The notes under the pieces: model-generated
Told to the model about the DNA's origin: nothing
The model's database searches: none
Seen by the model: the letters and a program-made list of their open reading frames with translations, nothing else
Made by a program: the position numbers and the translations under genes
In this document: positions 1 to 10,436 of the stretch, one piece after another
How the letters are laid out: each line of letters opens with the position of its first letter
Numbering within the stretch: the first letter of the stretch is position 1
NCBI GenBank assembly: GCA_016718845.1
Contig: JADKCK010000050.1
Span: 1 to 64,000 of the forward strand
From: Sphingobacteriales bacterium
Lineage (GTDB): Bacteria > Bacteroidota > Bacteroidia > Chitinophagales > UBA2359
Length of the DNA stretch: 64,000 nt
Direction: 5' to 3'

Positions 1-3000
1 CGACCACGAGTGGTTTAATACGTCCCAACACTACTGCACTACATGTTCGTCTAACTCGCTTTCCAAAGCATATTGTTTGCCGAGTTACTTGGTATGGTTA
101 TCCTCGCCCAAGACATTTACACTGTTACATGCAGATGCTGCTGTAAATACTTTGTCATTACCTCAAACGTCGGTGTATTTTAGTGAGTGGATAATAAACG
201 TTTGTCCCGTTTCGTTAATAGTTCCGCCATTTAATAGTTTAAAGGCAGTGGTGTATGTATCTTTTAAGCCATCGTCGAGGGTTAAGCTGTACGCAAATCT
301 TTGTTGCTTTACCGCAAACGAGCTTTTTACACTCCAAGTAGTGGGTGTTGTGGTAAAGGTGGCAGTTATGGTTACTGTAATTAGATATGGGTACAGGTAA
401 AACACTAATAATATTTATGGGCGATGGTAACCGTTAATGTGCCAATTTACTCTGTAACGGCTGTTAAGGTGTGATGGATTACCCTTGGGGCGTTAGTCCA
501 TAACCCTCAACTATATGCAGGCCCGAGGTGTCGGATTACCTAAAAAGTGTTATCGTCATAAAAATCTACTCGGTTCATACTTATATTGTTAGTTGCTGCG
601 GGTACAAAAGGTGGCAGGGACCCAGCAGAACTTTCGCCGGCATTGGTCGAAATGTTGGGTTTGTGTCCCCAAACCAAACAAAAGGTTTGGTTCGCCTAGT
701 AAATTTAATTTCGCGGATACCCAAATGAAAATTGCCTGCATTATTACTCGATGGAAACTCGATATACGAAATTGAAGAGAAGTTGAAGTTTGCAAAAGCG
801 CTCAACAGGATAGTTATTTTTTCCAGCCATTGCCGTGCTTTGCCCTGCTGCCAGTAAGTAGCTAAGTTTAAGATGGTAGTGGTGTTGCCTTGCGGATAAA
901 GGCGTATCGGTGACCAGTTGGCGTTATTGTCAAAATCTTTTAAAGTTAGTTCAAGGGTGTTGTTACCGCTTGCTATTGGGTTTGCATCGGCGACCACAAA
1001 CTGCTAGCGTTGCCACAAAGATTTAGTTTCACCCAGCCCGTTTGTGTATTATCGTCACAGCTGTTGTTACCGGGGTTTGTTACTTGGCCTGTTATTGTTA
1101 TTTCATCATCCACAAAAAGTGGATTAGCGGTGTTGGTTGAGTAATAGATACGGTAGGTGGTGTGATTGGGCTTTGACTTAACGGTAATAGTTGCGATTAT
1201 TTGATGTGCCTTCTTGCAAGTTGTTGTTAATGGCAAGCTTTTGGGTTATAGCACCTGCTGCCGTTGCCAAATTAAACTCGTAGGGGGCGCTTAGTCTTCA
1301 TAATTACTGTAGTTCCGTTATAAAAATCTACGCGTTGTATAGTGGTTCGCTGCTAGAGTGTGGTGGCTGTTAAGTTAATATTTGCGGGTGCTAAAGGTGC
1401 TGTTGTTGCTGGGCGATGTTAGGTACCCATGAATGGTGTGGTTGGGTTAACTGGTAATAGTTGTGGTGTTTGATGTGCCTTCTTGCAAGTTGTTGTTAAT
1501 GCAATAGCTTTTAGGTTGCGCTACCTGCTGCCCGTTTGCCGATAAACTCGTAGGGTAGTTAGTCTTCGCCAGTACGTGGTTCCGTTGGCAAAATCTACGC
1601 GTTGTGGTGGTGCCGCTGCTTGGTGTGGCGGTGGCTGTTAGGTTAATGTTTGCTGGTGCAATAAAGGTGCTGTTGTTGCTGGGCGATGTTAGGCTTGCCG
1701 TAGGTGGTGTGGTTGGGGTAACGGTAATAGTTGTGGTGTTTGATGTGCCTTCTTGCAAGTTGTTGTTAATGGCAATAGCTTTTAGGTTGTAGCTACCTGC
1801 TGCCACGTTTGCCCAATTAAACTCGTAGGGGTAGTTAGGTCTTCGCCAATTTTTGTGGTTCCGTTGTAAAAATCTACGCGTTGTATGGTATTGCCGCTGC
1901 TTGGTGTGGCGGTGGCTGTTAGATTAATGTTTGCTGGTGCAATAAAGGTGCTGTTGTTGCTGGGCGATGTTAGGCTTGCCGTAGGTGGTGTAGTTGAGCT
2001 AACGGTAATAGTTGCGGTGTTTGATGTGCCTTGTCGGTTGTTGCTATCGGTTACTCGTGCGGTTAGGTTGTAGCTACCCACTAATAAACTAGATGTGGTG
2101 TATGAATAAGGAACGCTTGTATCTTCGCCCACTTTATTAGCATCAACAAAAGCTCTACTTTTTGCACCGATGTACCATTATAAATACCCGGCACCGTTTG
2201 TATGGTGATGTTGGCGGGTGTTGTAAAGCGGCATTGTTGGTAGGCGATGTAACAATAATAGTAGGGTTATTGATAACCGTAATATTTATAGCCGCAGGTG
2301 TACTGATAATTCCGTTGCTATCGGTTGCTTTTAAAGCTCATTTTGCTTATGCCGTCTGGTGGGCTATTCCAAAGGTAGGTATAGGGCGTGTGGTATCTTC
2401 GCCCAATTGAGTAGTTCCACTTAAAAAACTCAACTTTGGTAAGAGTTGCGCCCGATGCAGCACTTGCTATGGCTGTTAGATTAATGTCGGGTACACAATA
2501 GTAAAAAATACTACCATTGATAGGTCTGTGTTAAGCTAACCGAGGGCGGATTGGCGCATTAACCGTAATCATCCGAGTTTCGGATATGGTTGAGGTGCTG
2601 TTGTTGGCATAAGCAATAGCCAATACAGTATAAGTACCTTGTGAGGCATTAGCCCAAGTAAAAGCTACGGGGCGATGGGGTATCTTGCCCTAAATTGCGC
2701 TATTGGCATAAAATTTTACCCGCTGAGTACTCAGGTTTGTGCCTGCTGTGGTAATTACCGACACCACAATGTTACTGCCCGCCGTAAAGATGGCATTGTT
2801 GTTTGGGCCGTAAGACTGATCGTTGGCAGTACTGGCGGGCTAACGCTAATGTTGCATGGTGCCGGAGTTGCCTGAGCACCCGTTGTACTGGTAACTTTGG
2901 CTGTTAGCACGTAGCTACCATTAGATACGCTTGCCCAATAAAATAAGTAGGGCGATGTGCTATCTTGTCAATTCACGTGCCGTTGGCATAAAAAACTACT

Positions 3001-3198
3001 TTTGTACAGTTACACCGGCGGGTACAGTAGTAGTAGCGGTTAGCAATACAGTAGCGGGCGCTACATAAGTTGCCCCATCAACAGGAGCGATAATGCACGA
3101 AAGTGTTTGAGCAGCCGAGTTAATGGGTGATACAAGCCAAAAATACACCCAAAGCGTTAAATGTAGTGTCGATGTAATAAGTGTAGGGTGTTTTTCAT
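1..3198 (-). pseudogene. Secreted bacterial Ig-like repeat protein, multiply frameshifted and cut by the window edge
   Basis: The minus strand reads as one large exported protein broken into many frames. The likely start is the ATG at 3198, followed after a frameshift by a hydrophobic signal-like stretch ending in NSAAQT and then APVDGATYVAPATV, the opening of an Ig-like domain. At least three near-identical Ig modules with the signature LTSPSNNSTFIAPANINL lie at about 1440-2130. A different domain at about 581-997 (GNNTLELTLKDFDN, SYIEFPSSNNAGNFHLG) resembles carbohydrate- or surface-binding domains of Bacteroidota exoproteins. The gene continues past position 1, so its C-terminus and any sorting signal are not visible. 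Near-identical tandem modules make assembly collapse or poor polishing a likely cause of the frameshifts; true decay is the alternative. Substrate or ligand is unknown. Confidence 0.7.
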
Positions 3199-3400
3199 AA
3201 TCCGTAAATGTGAAAGGGGTGGTGATTTGCGCGGTACAAATTAGTCATAAAATTGTCATTACCACCAAGAGTTACCCCTCACCGACTTAGCTTGATTATC
3301 TTCGCTACTTTTTGCGTGCTAGTTATTTTGCATAAAGACAAACGCCAGCAAGGTGTTAGGCCCCTGTTGTACATTTGTTTGGTTAGATATAGATAGGACA

Positions 3401-4704
3401 TTAACAAGCTTTCATGGCTACCTCAATTTCTGCTATTGTTGTCGGGAAGCCGTCCATTAGGGTCTATATTTTTACCCTCGGCGTAGTTACCACAATATCG
3501 TTTTCTGTGCGTATACCAATGCCTTCTTCGGGTATATAGATGCCGGCTCGCGGGTAAACACCATACCTGCTTGTATGGGTTTGTAGGCTAAACCAACATC
3601 ATGTACATCTAAGCCTAAAAAGTGCGAAGTGCCGTGCATAAAATATTTTTTGCTGTTAAGCGGCCAATCGGGGTTTTGTTTGTCCTATATCGTCTTATGT
3701 AATGAGGGTTTAGCCCAAGCAATTCGGTTTCCATTATTTTACCTACTTGTTTGTGGTAGTCGTCAATCAAAACACTGGTTTTAGTAGTTCTTTGGCGGTG
3801 TTCATTACGCTGCAAAACGGCATTGCCACCACATCGGCTTGGCGTGCCGAGAAACGACCACCACTGGAATAGGAGAGAGGGAAATCGGCTGGCATAGTTG
3901 CCATATTCCGAGGGGCAAATCCATCAGCAATAAATCGCCATCGTTACAAACTTGGTTGTTGGCGGTGTAGTGCAAGCACCAACATTTTTGCCCGATGCAA
4001 TAATAGAGCCGTAAGCACACCTATGGCGCGGTTACGGATAAACTGGTGTATTAGTTCGGCTTCCTTCGTACTCAGTTACGCCGGTGTTTACAAACTCAAC
4101 ACCCTGTCAAAGGCTTTGCGGCTAGTGGTATTAGCTTGTTTAAGTAGTTCAAGTTCGGCTTCCGATTTTACGGAACAATTGGTGCATCAGCGAGCCAAAC
4201 GTTTGAAGGTATGCAATGGATAGCGGTTAGCATTTCGGCGGCAAAACAGGCATCGTGGTCGGGTACGTTGGTGCGCATACGGGCATGCTCGTTGGTGTTT
4301 AGGTAACACGCATCTGCCATATACATAAGTGTGGGTAAATGAGCAGGTAGTTGGTCGCTCCAAAATATTTTGGTAATGCCCGATGCCTGTTTAGCTTCGT
4401 CTTTGGTGTATTTATGTCCTTCCCAAACAGCAATATGGTCGTTTGTTTCTCTAATAAACAATACTTCTCTAAACTCTTCTTTGGGGCAATCGGGGTATAA
4501 AACCAAAACAGTTTCTTCTTGGTCGATGCCTGTTAGGTAAAACAAATCGGAGCTTTGACGGAACGGATGTGTTCCGTCGGCACTGCGCGGGCATTCGTCG
4601 TTTGATGTTACTACAACTATACTATTGGGTGCTAAGGCGGCTGCCAAACGTCGGCGGTTTTCGACAAACAAAGCGTTGTCGATGGCGGTATACTTTTTGA
4701 GCAT
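3401..4704 (-). pseudogene. pepP: Xaa-Pro aminopeptidase (M24B), frameshifted
   Basis: The first 178 residues (4704-4168) are intact and match the N-terminal domain of aminopeptidase P (PRSADGTHPFRQSSDLFYLTG, then a VWEGHKYTKDEA stretch). The rest is spread over several frames down to a TAA at 3401. There the family's C-terminal hallmarks are readable: a HGTSHFLGLDVHDVGLAY-like stretch around 3600-3650, GMVFTREPGIYIPEEG and GIRTENDIVVTTPR around 3475-3570. The total span of about 434 codons equals the usual family length, so nothing large is missing. The enzyme removes N-terminal residues ahead of proline, using two metal ions bound by Asp/His/Glu ligands. At least four frameshifts lie between 3550 and 4200. 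Either the gene is dead or the consensus is poor here; intact length and conserved motifs favour the second. Confidence 0.82.
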
Positions 4705-4761
4705 GAAAAAGATTTTTGATACTTGTTTGAACTAAAATTTTTTTGAAAGATTAAACGGTGG

Positions 4762-5304
4762 CTAAGTCAATTTTTTTTGGGCTTCGCTATGGGCTATTAG
4801 TTTATCTAATCGGTTTATTTTGGTGGTTTCTTGTTTGGCAGCCATTACCCAATGGGTCATGGTTTTTTGGTAAGATGGGGCTTGGTTGATAAAAAAAGCC
4901 CACGCTATGGAGTTGTTTTTAAACCTTTGCTCTAAATGCTCGGCAAATGCTTGGGCTTCTTTTTCAAAGCTATATATCCTCGATTTTTCTTCTTTTCGCA
5001 GATTAAAAATTTCTAAACCTTTCGGATACATCAAACCTTGTTTGCTTAGCTCTTCTATTTTTTTGATGTTTATGTCACTCCATATACTGTTGGGTTTTCG
5101 CGGTGTAAAACGTATCGAGTAGCTTTCGTGGTCGATAGATTTGCGGACGCTATCTATCCAACCAAAACAAAGTGCTTGGTCAACCGATTGCGACCAAGTA
5201 AGGCTGGGTTTATGGCTGCCTACTTTGTAAAAACCAACAATTAACTCGCTGGCTGTTTCGTGGTTTTGCTTATAGCCAATCTCTAAATGCCAATTGATTT
5301 TCAA
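4762..5304 (-). CDS. YdeI/OmpD-associated (OmdA) family protein
   Basis: About 180 residues. The core signature is clear: ASELIVGFYKVGS, KPSLTWSQSVDQALCFGWID, then SIRFTPRKPNSIWSDINIKKIEEL and a C-terminal alpha-helical part (WVMAAKQETTKINRLDKLI). Members are called bacteriocin-protection or YdeI-like proteins; their biochemical role is not established. The first dozen residues (MKINWHLEIGY) do not fit the family. The neighbouring frame reads FENQLAFRDWL, which does, so a one-base error near 5270 probably puts the apparent start in the wrong frame and the true start lies about 20-30 bases upstream. The gene sits alone, 58 bases downstream of the pepP start on the same strand. Confidence 0.8.
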   Translation of the reverse strand: MKINWHLEIGYKQNHETASELIVGFYKVGSHKPSLTWSQSVDQALCFGWIDSVRKSIDHESYSIRFTPRKPNSIWSDINIKKIEELSKQGLMYPKGLEIFNLRKEEKSRIYSFEKEAQAFAEHLEQRFKNNSIAWAFFINQAPSYQKTMTHWVMAAKQETTKINRLDKLIAHSEAQKKLT

Positions 5305-5821
5305 AAATACAGGCTTAGCGTTTTAATAGTACAAAGATAATTGATGTGATTGAAACAAAAAATTGACTCAATCAATTAAAGCGCCCAAAAGTAGGTAAAA
5401 TTTGCGAATTGGAGGTAATATTTTGCAAAGAATAAAAAATGGGGTATATTTGCGGTTTATTAGGGCTTTGGGCTATCTGCTTTGGGCTATCTGCTTTTGG
5501 CTATCGGCTGTTGGTTTTCAAATTTCACTCTTTCGCTCCTTCGCCACATCACCACATCACCACATCGTACGTTTCCTTCAAAGAAGGCTATATTTGCGTG
5601 TCAAAAAGGCTAAGAAAAAAGGGAGTAGAGGAAAATAGAACCACATCTGGTACAAGATACCGTTGGCGATGATAATAACTACTCCCTACATCATTCAAGA
5701 CCCCGGACAGTTCACCATTGGCGGCCTGCGTTACGATGATAGTATCCTAATGATGTTTTCTTGGTTTGTACCATGGCGCAAAGTGCCATTACCATTTTTA
5801 ACGCATTTAAACATTTTTATC
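5305..5821. other. Intergenic stretch with two repeat families left of the IS110 gene
   Basis: No convincing gene. Around 5460-5515 there are three tandem copies of a GGCTATCTGCTTT-like word, a family also seen at about 9005, 10385, 23710, 42005 and 55130. Around 5521-5565 there are octamers of the TTTCACTC and CATCACCA type. 5640-5821 has no recognisable protein similarity. If the IS110 element's left end lies here, this is where the non-coding bridge RNA of an IS110-group element would be expected, but I cannot see its ends. Confidence 0.4.
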
Positions 5822-6813
5822 ATGTCACGATCACAAAAAACGGTTACAAAAAAGTAGGTATTTGTTACATTGGAGCTGATATTCCAACAAAGTGGTGGAC
5901 TTTTACTACGAAGATGAAAAAAGGCAATCATAAAGTAGTTGCAACAACTCCAAAAAGCTGGTAGAATATCTCAAAATGCTGGCAAGCAAGTTTAAGATAC
6001 ATCTTGTTATGGAAGCTACGGGACCACATGCCCTAAATCACACTACATGATAATAAGATTATGTTTTTTCTGTTATCAATCCGGTGCCAAAGCAAAGGCT
6101 TTATGCGCTCCAAAACATGACCCAACAACGATAAACAAGCCGCAAAGCACTCATGCGGTTTGGACGAGGAAGCAACCACCTTGCTTTGTGATGCCAGGTG
6201 TCGAAAAGAGCAGCTAAAACAGCTTTTGAGTGCCTTAAATGCCCTAAAAAGGACAAGGGCGTCTCGAAAACCAAATACACGCTCAAAATCAACTTCTTCA
6301 TCTAAACGAAGCGATAGCAACTATTTGTAAATAGAAAGCCCAAATAGATGCACAAATCAAAGAACTACAAACTCAGATTGATCAATTGGCTAATGATAAC
6401 TACAAAGAGATGATTGATAATATCTCTACTATCAAATGTGTTAAACACACTGCTCGTGCGGTGGTAGCAGTTACTGGTGGTTTTGCTAATTTAAAAGCGC
6501 CAAAGAAGTCGCAAAATTTGTTGGACTATGTCCAACCGAGAACGATCGGGAGTTCTGCGAAAAGGTTCAAAATACCACAAGGGTCGGACAGGTCAAAGCT
6601 TCCTTTTAACTGTGCTGCGGTCAGCCATTCGATATAATCCTCAATGCAAAGATTTGCCTCTCGACTCATCGCCAAAGGCAAAACGGAAAAGTGGCTCTTA
6701 CTGCTGTCATGCAAATTATTACGTATTATCTTTGGCGTTGCCAATCGGGTGAAAAATATAACCCTAATTATAAACCAAAAAAATTGATTGATTTTTTCTT
6801 GTTTTTACCTTAG
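5822..6813 (+). mobile_element. IS110-family transposase remnant (multiple frameshifts)
   Basis: Starts at ATG 5822 (MSRSQKTVTKK) and can be followed through several frames to a TAG at 6811-6813, about 330 codons, the normal IS110 length. N-terminal RuvC-like part: GICYIGADIS holds the first catalytic Asp, and IHLVMEATGPHAL holds the Glu of the DEDD set. The linker is coiled-coil-like (KQLKQLLSALNAL). C-terminal transposase_20 part: TIKCVKHTARAVVAVTGGFANLK, a GSSAKGSKYHKGRTGQS-like stretch, and RLIAKGKTEKVALTAVMQI leading to NPNYKPKKLI. At least five frameshifts separate these pieces. IS110 elements make no terminal inverted repeats or long target duplications, so I cannot define element ends; octamer arrays lie on both sides. 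Inactive as read, unless the frameshifts are consensus errors. Confidence 0.85.
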
Positions 6814-6869
6814 TTCATCGCCACATCGCCACATCACCACATCGCCACTTCACCACATCACCACATCAC
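6814..6869 (+). repeat. Octanucleotide array (CATCGCCA/CATCACCA) ending at the DUF2851 start codon
   Basis: Seven consecutive 8-base units of the form CATCRCCA, with one CTTCACCA variant. The array begins directly after the transposase stop and its last unit runs straight into the ATG at 6871. No ribosome-binding sequence fits between them. It belongs to the TNNYGATG family seen at 5536, 32834, 38194, 38402, 38746 and 54886-55125. Confidence 0.85.
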
Positions 6870-6870
6870 C

Positions 6871-8161
6871 ATGATAACCGAAGCTTTTTTGCAATATATA
6901 TGGCGTTTGCGCCGCTTTGATACCCAAAACTTACTAACCACCAACACCCACGAAACAGTAGAAATACTACAAACGGGCGAGTTAAACAAACAGTCGGGTC
7001 CCGATTTTTTTAATGCCCGTATACGTATTGGCGATACTGTTTGGGCAGGTAATGTAGAGGTGCACATCAAAACATCGGATTGGTTAAAACACCAACATCA
7101 GCACGACAAAGCCTACCAAAACATTATTTTGCACGTAGTATCTAAGGGCAGATGTGCCACTATTGCGTGCCGATCGCTCGGTTTTACCTGTTGTGGAGCT
7201 ACAAAATCGCATTTCGCCTGTTTTGTACCGCAATTATCAGCAACTACAATACACCGAAGCTTGGGTGCCTTGCGCCAAACTCATCAAGAATATTGATTCG
7301 TTTGTGCTAACTAACTGGCTCGACCGCGTTTTGGTAGAACGATTAGAACAAAAAACCGAGCCGCTGCTGCAAACCCTACAGCAAAACAATTATAGCTGGG
7401 AAGAAACTTGCTATCAAGCAATTGCCCGAGCATTTGGCACCAACATCAATGCACAACCCTTCGAGATGTTGGCACGCTCGCTGCCTTTGGCTATATTGGG
7501 CAAACACAAAGACCAACTGTTGCAGTTGGAGGCAATGTTGTTTGGACAAGCGGGTTTGCTCGACAAAACTTTCGACGAACCGTATCCCCAAAAACTAAAG
7601 CAAGAGTATCAGTTTTTGCAAGCCAAATTTGGATTAAAACCTTTGTTGGCTCACTCGTGGAAAACAGGCGGTTTGCGTCCACCTAATTTTCCTACTGTTC
7701 GTATTGCCCAATTTGCGGCACTTATTCATCAATCATCTGCCTTGTTTTCTAAAATTTTAGCCGCCCAAACGCCCGACGATTATCGCCAACTGTTTAAAAC
7801 CCACCCCTCGGACTATTGGCTTACCCACTATGTTTTTGGCAAAACGTCGAAACCTGCCGCCAAAACATTAGGGGCTAATAGTATTGATGGTTTGATTATC
7901 AATACCATTGTGCCGCTTTTGTTTGTGTACGGAGCCGAGCGCGGCGCACCCGAGTTTCAGGACAAAGCCCTTGAATTGCTACAAGCTGTTGCCGCCGAAA
8001 GTAACAGTATTGTTGATGAATGGAAAGCTATTTTAGGTACTTATCCCATAAAAACCGCCGCCGACACCCAAGCCCTTTTGCAACTTAAACACCACTATTG
8101 CAACGAAAAACGCTGCTTATTGTGTATGGTAGGCAATAAAATAATGGAGGGAGGTAGATAG
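6871..8161 (+). pseudogene. DUF2851 family protein, one frameshift near 7145
   Basis: Two halves in different frames. Residues from 6871 read EAFLQYIWRLRRFDTQNL, then SGPDFFNARIRIGDTVWAGN and VEVHIKTSDW, the N-terminal signature of DUF2851, up to NIILHVV near 7140. The second half (7154-8161) starts at VPLLRADRSVLPVVEL and goes on to the family C-terminus with HHYCNEKRCLLCMVGN, a Cys cluster near residue 425. Total about 430 codons, the normal family length. The junction should read roughly ILHVVYEGDVPLLRAD; the sequence there lacks a base or two. Function is unknown; the family is widespread in Bacteroidota, and the trailing Cys residues suggest metal binding. Start is the ATG directly after the octamer array. 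Confidence 0.85.
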
Positions 8162-8289
8162 GCAAAATAGTTGTTTGTGAGATACAAACAGCGGTATGGG
8201 GTAATTTTTGTATCAATTTAACCCCATATCTTGTTAACTCTCTTCGAGTTTTTGTGTTTTTATAATCTATATAATTTATAATTTGTATC

Positions 8290-9003
8290 GTGTCTGCTTT
8301 TAGATTTAAGCAATTTACCATTGAGCAAGATAAATGTGCCATGAAAGTAGGAACCGATGCCTTACTGCTTGGCGCATGGGCAGACTGTAGCCATGCCACT
8401 CGGGTTTTGGATATTGGCACAGGTACAGGCGTATTGGCATTGATGTTGGCACAACGCGCACCACAAGCACATATTGATGCTATTGAGATAGATGCCGCCG
8501 CCGCCGAACAAGCTACCCAAAATGTGGCACGCAGCCCATGGCAAAGCCGAGTGACGGTATACGAGGTATCGTTACAACAGTTTGCCGCAGCAAATCCGCT
8601 GCCTATTTACGATTTGATTGTGAGCAATCCGCCTTTTTTTCATCAATCGTTAAAAACACCCGACCCCAAACGTGCCCAAGCTCGCCACACCGACAGCCTT
8701 TTGCACGATGTTTTGCTGCATAACACCGCACAACTGCTATTGCCCAATGGTAGTTGTTGTTTTGTTTTGCCTACCAACCAAAGTGCTGGTTTTGTGAAAA
8801 AAGCCAATGCCAATGGTTTGTATCTACACAAAAAAACGGCTATCTGTACCCGCCCAAACAAACCGCCAAAGCGCGTTTTGTTAGAACTACGGAAACAGAT
8901 AGCCGAACAAATTACCTACAACGAGCTAGTTATTGCTATTGCCGATACGCATTATACCAACCAATATAAAGAGCTAACCCAAGCTTTTCATACTATTTTT
9001 TAG
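8290..9003 (+). CDS. trmN6: tRNA1(Val) (adenine(37)-N6)-methyltransferase
   Basis: 237-residue class I SAM-dependent methyltransferase of the YfiC/TrmN6 type, predicted to methylate N6 of A37 in tRNA1(Val) in the cytoplasm. The N-terminus FRFKQFTIEQDKCAMKVGTD is the family signature. The SAM-binding motif I is VLDIGTGTGVLAL (about residues 39-51), the acidic motif II is IEIDAA, and the catalytic motif IV is NPPF at residues 113-116, as expected for an amino-group methylase. The start is a GTG with no Shine-Dalgarno; no in-frame ATG lies upstream, and the next one (residue 18) would remove the signature. The gene stands alone, 128 bases after DUF2851. Confidence 0.9.
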   Translation: MSAFRFKQFTIEQDKCAMKVGTDALLLGAWADCSHATRVLDIGTGTGVLALMLAQRAPQAHIDAIEIDAAAAEQATQNVARSPWQSRVTVYEVSLQQFAAANPLPIYDLIVSNPPFFHQSLKTPDPKRAQARHTDSLLHDVLLHNTAQLLLPNGSCCFVLPTNQSAGFVKKANANGLYLHKKTAICTRPNKPPKRVLLELRKQIAEQITYNELVIAIADTHYTNQYKELTQAFHTIF

Positions 9004-9089
9004 CTGTTGCTTTTGGAGGGCTATCCGCTGTTGGCTGTCCGCTACCCGGTACAAGCCAAAAGCCAGCAGCGAACAGCCATTAGCCTCTT

Positions 9090-9794
9090 CTAAAAACTAT
9101 AACTATAGCTCAAAGCCGATATATAGTTGGTTCGAGCATCTACGCGATTAACATTTTTTTGGTAAAAGAAAGTCATATCGACAGTATTATGTACATCAAA
9201 ACGATACGAAACACCTGCTCGTCCTGTAAAACGTGCCAAGGGGTAGCGGTCGGGGCGATACAATTGTGTGTGTATTTCGGCAGATACATAGGGGGTTAAA
9301 TACCAATTGTGGCTGTAACGTAGCTGTAAACGACTGCGCAAAAAAGTATTTATCCTAAAAGGATTGTCTTCTAAATCCCAGCCTCGGTATTGTTGTTGAA
9401 AGGCTTCGCGCAGCGACAAGTTAAAACGTCCAAACTTGTGCGAGGCGCTAATGTCGGCATAAAAACGTTGTCGTTGTTCGTAAAAATTTGCCAGATTACG
9501 GCTGTTTGTTATCCGATAAGCAGCCGACATTTTTATGCCCTTTGCCAATTGATACTCGATGCCTAACTGATAGGCTGCACTTGTTAGCTCGGTGTAGTTT
9601 TCGCCCCACAAATATTGCTGCATAAAACTAAGGCTTATGGCTTTGCTTACTTGCTTGTTTAGGTTAAGCGACAACATGCCTTGAGCATCGTTTTGTGGTT
9701 GTGCATGGGCAAAGTTTGGTAACAACGCATCTACCCCAAACCAAATAAACAAACAAACAAATTGTGCGATAAAGAGGTGTTTTATTTTTTCCAT
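9090..9794 (-). CDS. DUF2490 family outer-membrane beta-barrel protein
   Basis: 234 residues with a signal peptide (hydrophobic stretch about 8-25, cleavage near FAHAQ). The rest alternates polar and aromatic residues in a barrel pattern with many Tyr/Arg-rich strands and ends in YSYSF, a C-terminal Phe typical of outer-membrane barrels. DUF2490 members are predicted barrels of unknown function. Its start codon lies inside the last codons of the upstream gene (13-base overlap with 9782-10351), so the two are probably translated from one message. Downstream (9005-9086) is a copy of the GGCTNNCNGCT word repeat rather than a clear terminator. Confidence 0.7.
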   Translation of the reverse strand: MEKIKHLFIAQFVCLFIWFGVDALLPNFAHAQPQNDAQGMLSLNLNKQVSKAISLSFMQQYLWGENYTELTSAAYQLGIEYQLAKGIKMSAAYRITNSRNLANFYEQRQRFYADISASHKFGRFNLSLREAFQQQYRGWDLEDNPFRINTFLRSRLQLRYSHNWYLTPYVSAEIHTQLYRPDRYPLARFTGRAGVSYRFDVHNTVDMTFFYQKNVNRVDARTNYISALSYSYSF

Positions 9795-10351
9795 TTGCGG
9801 TAGGTATAAGTGTATGTTTTTTCCGAGATAAGTTGTTCGCTGCCATTATAGGTTTGTCGTTTGGCTACCAAGCCTTTGTTGTTGTAAATGTAGATGTATT
9901 TTTTGTTTAGCCGATTAGACTCATCGTACACCAACATTTGGGTGCGTTGTTTTTGGGCATTGTAAACCGATACCGATTTTTCGGTTAATTTGTTATCTTC
10001 ATCAAACAACAATTGTTCGGTTTCGTCGCCCCAACGATTATAGCTGTAAGTGTGTCGCTCTTTTAGCTTGTTGTTTTTACCATAAATGGCATGTTCCATC
10101 AAGCGGCCGCGTTTGTACACAAATGTTTCGCGGTTGTTTATTTTGTTTTCATCGTCGTAATTTATTGTTTCGATGGTGTTGCCGCGTTTGTCAAAACTTT
10201 CGACACTTTTTTTGGTCTTATCATCTTTTGTGTCTACTATCGCTGTTTCGGATAAACGGTAGCGTTGCGCCGACTTTTTACTTTGGGCAAACGTACCGTA
10301 ACTAAACAGCAAAAAAATAAGTGCAACGAGATATGTTCTGGTGTAAATCAT
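9782..10351 (-). CDS. Exported protein with repeated Tyr-rich strand motifs
   Basis: 189 residues with a signal peptide (about 1-22, FAQS cleavage). The mature part consists of short repeats of the form Y-x-x-x-N/G-x-L-x-x-x-x-x-Y (for example YDDENKINNRETFVYKRG, YGKNNKLKERHTYSYNRWG, YDESNRLNKKYIYIYNNKG), resembling RHS/YD or MORN-like beta-strand repeats, about seven in a row. No enzyme motif is visible. It overlaps the following DUF2490 barrel gene by 13 bases, which suggests coupled translation and perhaps a shared envelope role (inference). Family name not recognised. Confidence 0.65.
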   Translation of the reverse strand: MIYTRTYLVALIFLLFSYGTFAQSKKSAQRYRLSETAIVDTKDDKTKKSVESFDKRGNTIETINYDDENKINNRETFVYKRGRLMEHAIYGKNNKLKERHTYSYNRWGDETEQLLFDEDNKLTEKSVSVYNAQKQRTQMLVYDESNRLNKKYIYIYNNKGLVAKRQTYNGSEQLISEKTYTYTYRKWKK

Positions 10352-10436
10352 GTTAGAATAAGTTTTGGAAGTTGGTTTGGAAGAGGCTTTGGGCTACTGG
10401 CTTTTGGCTTGTAACTTGTAGCGGACAGCGGACAAG

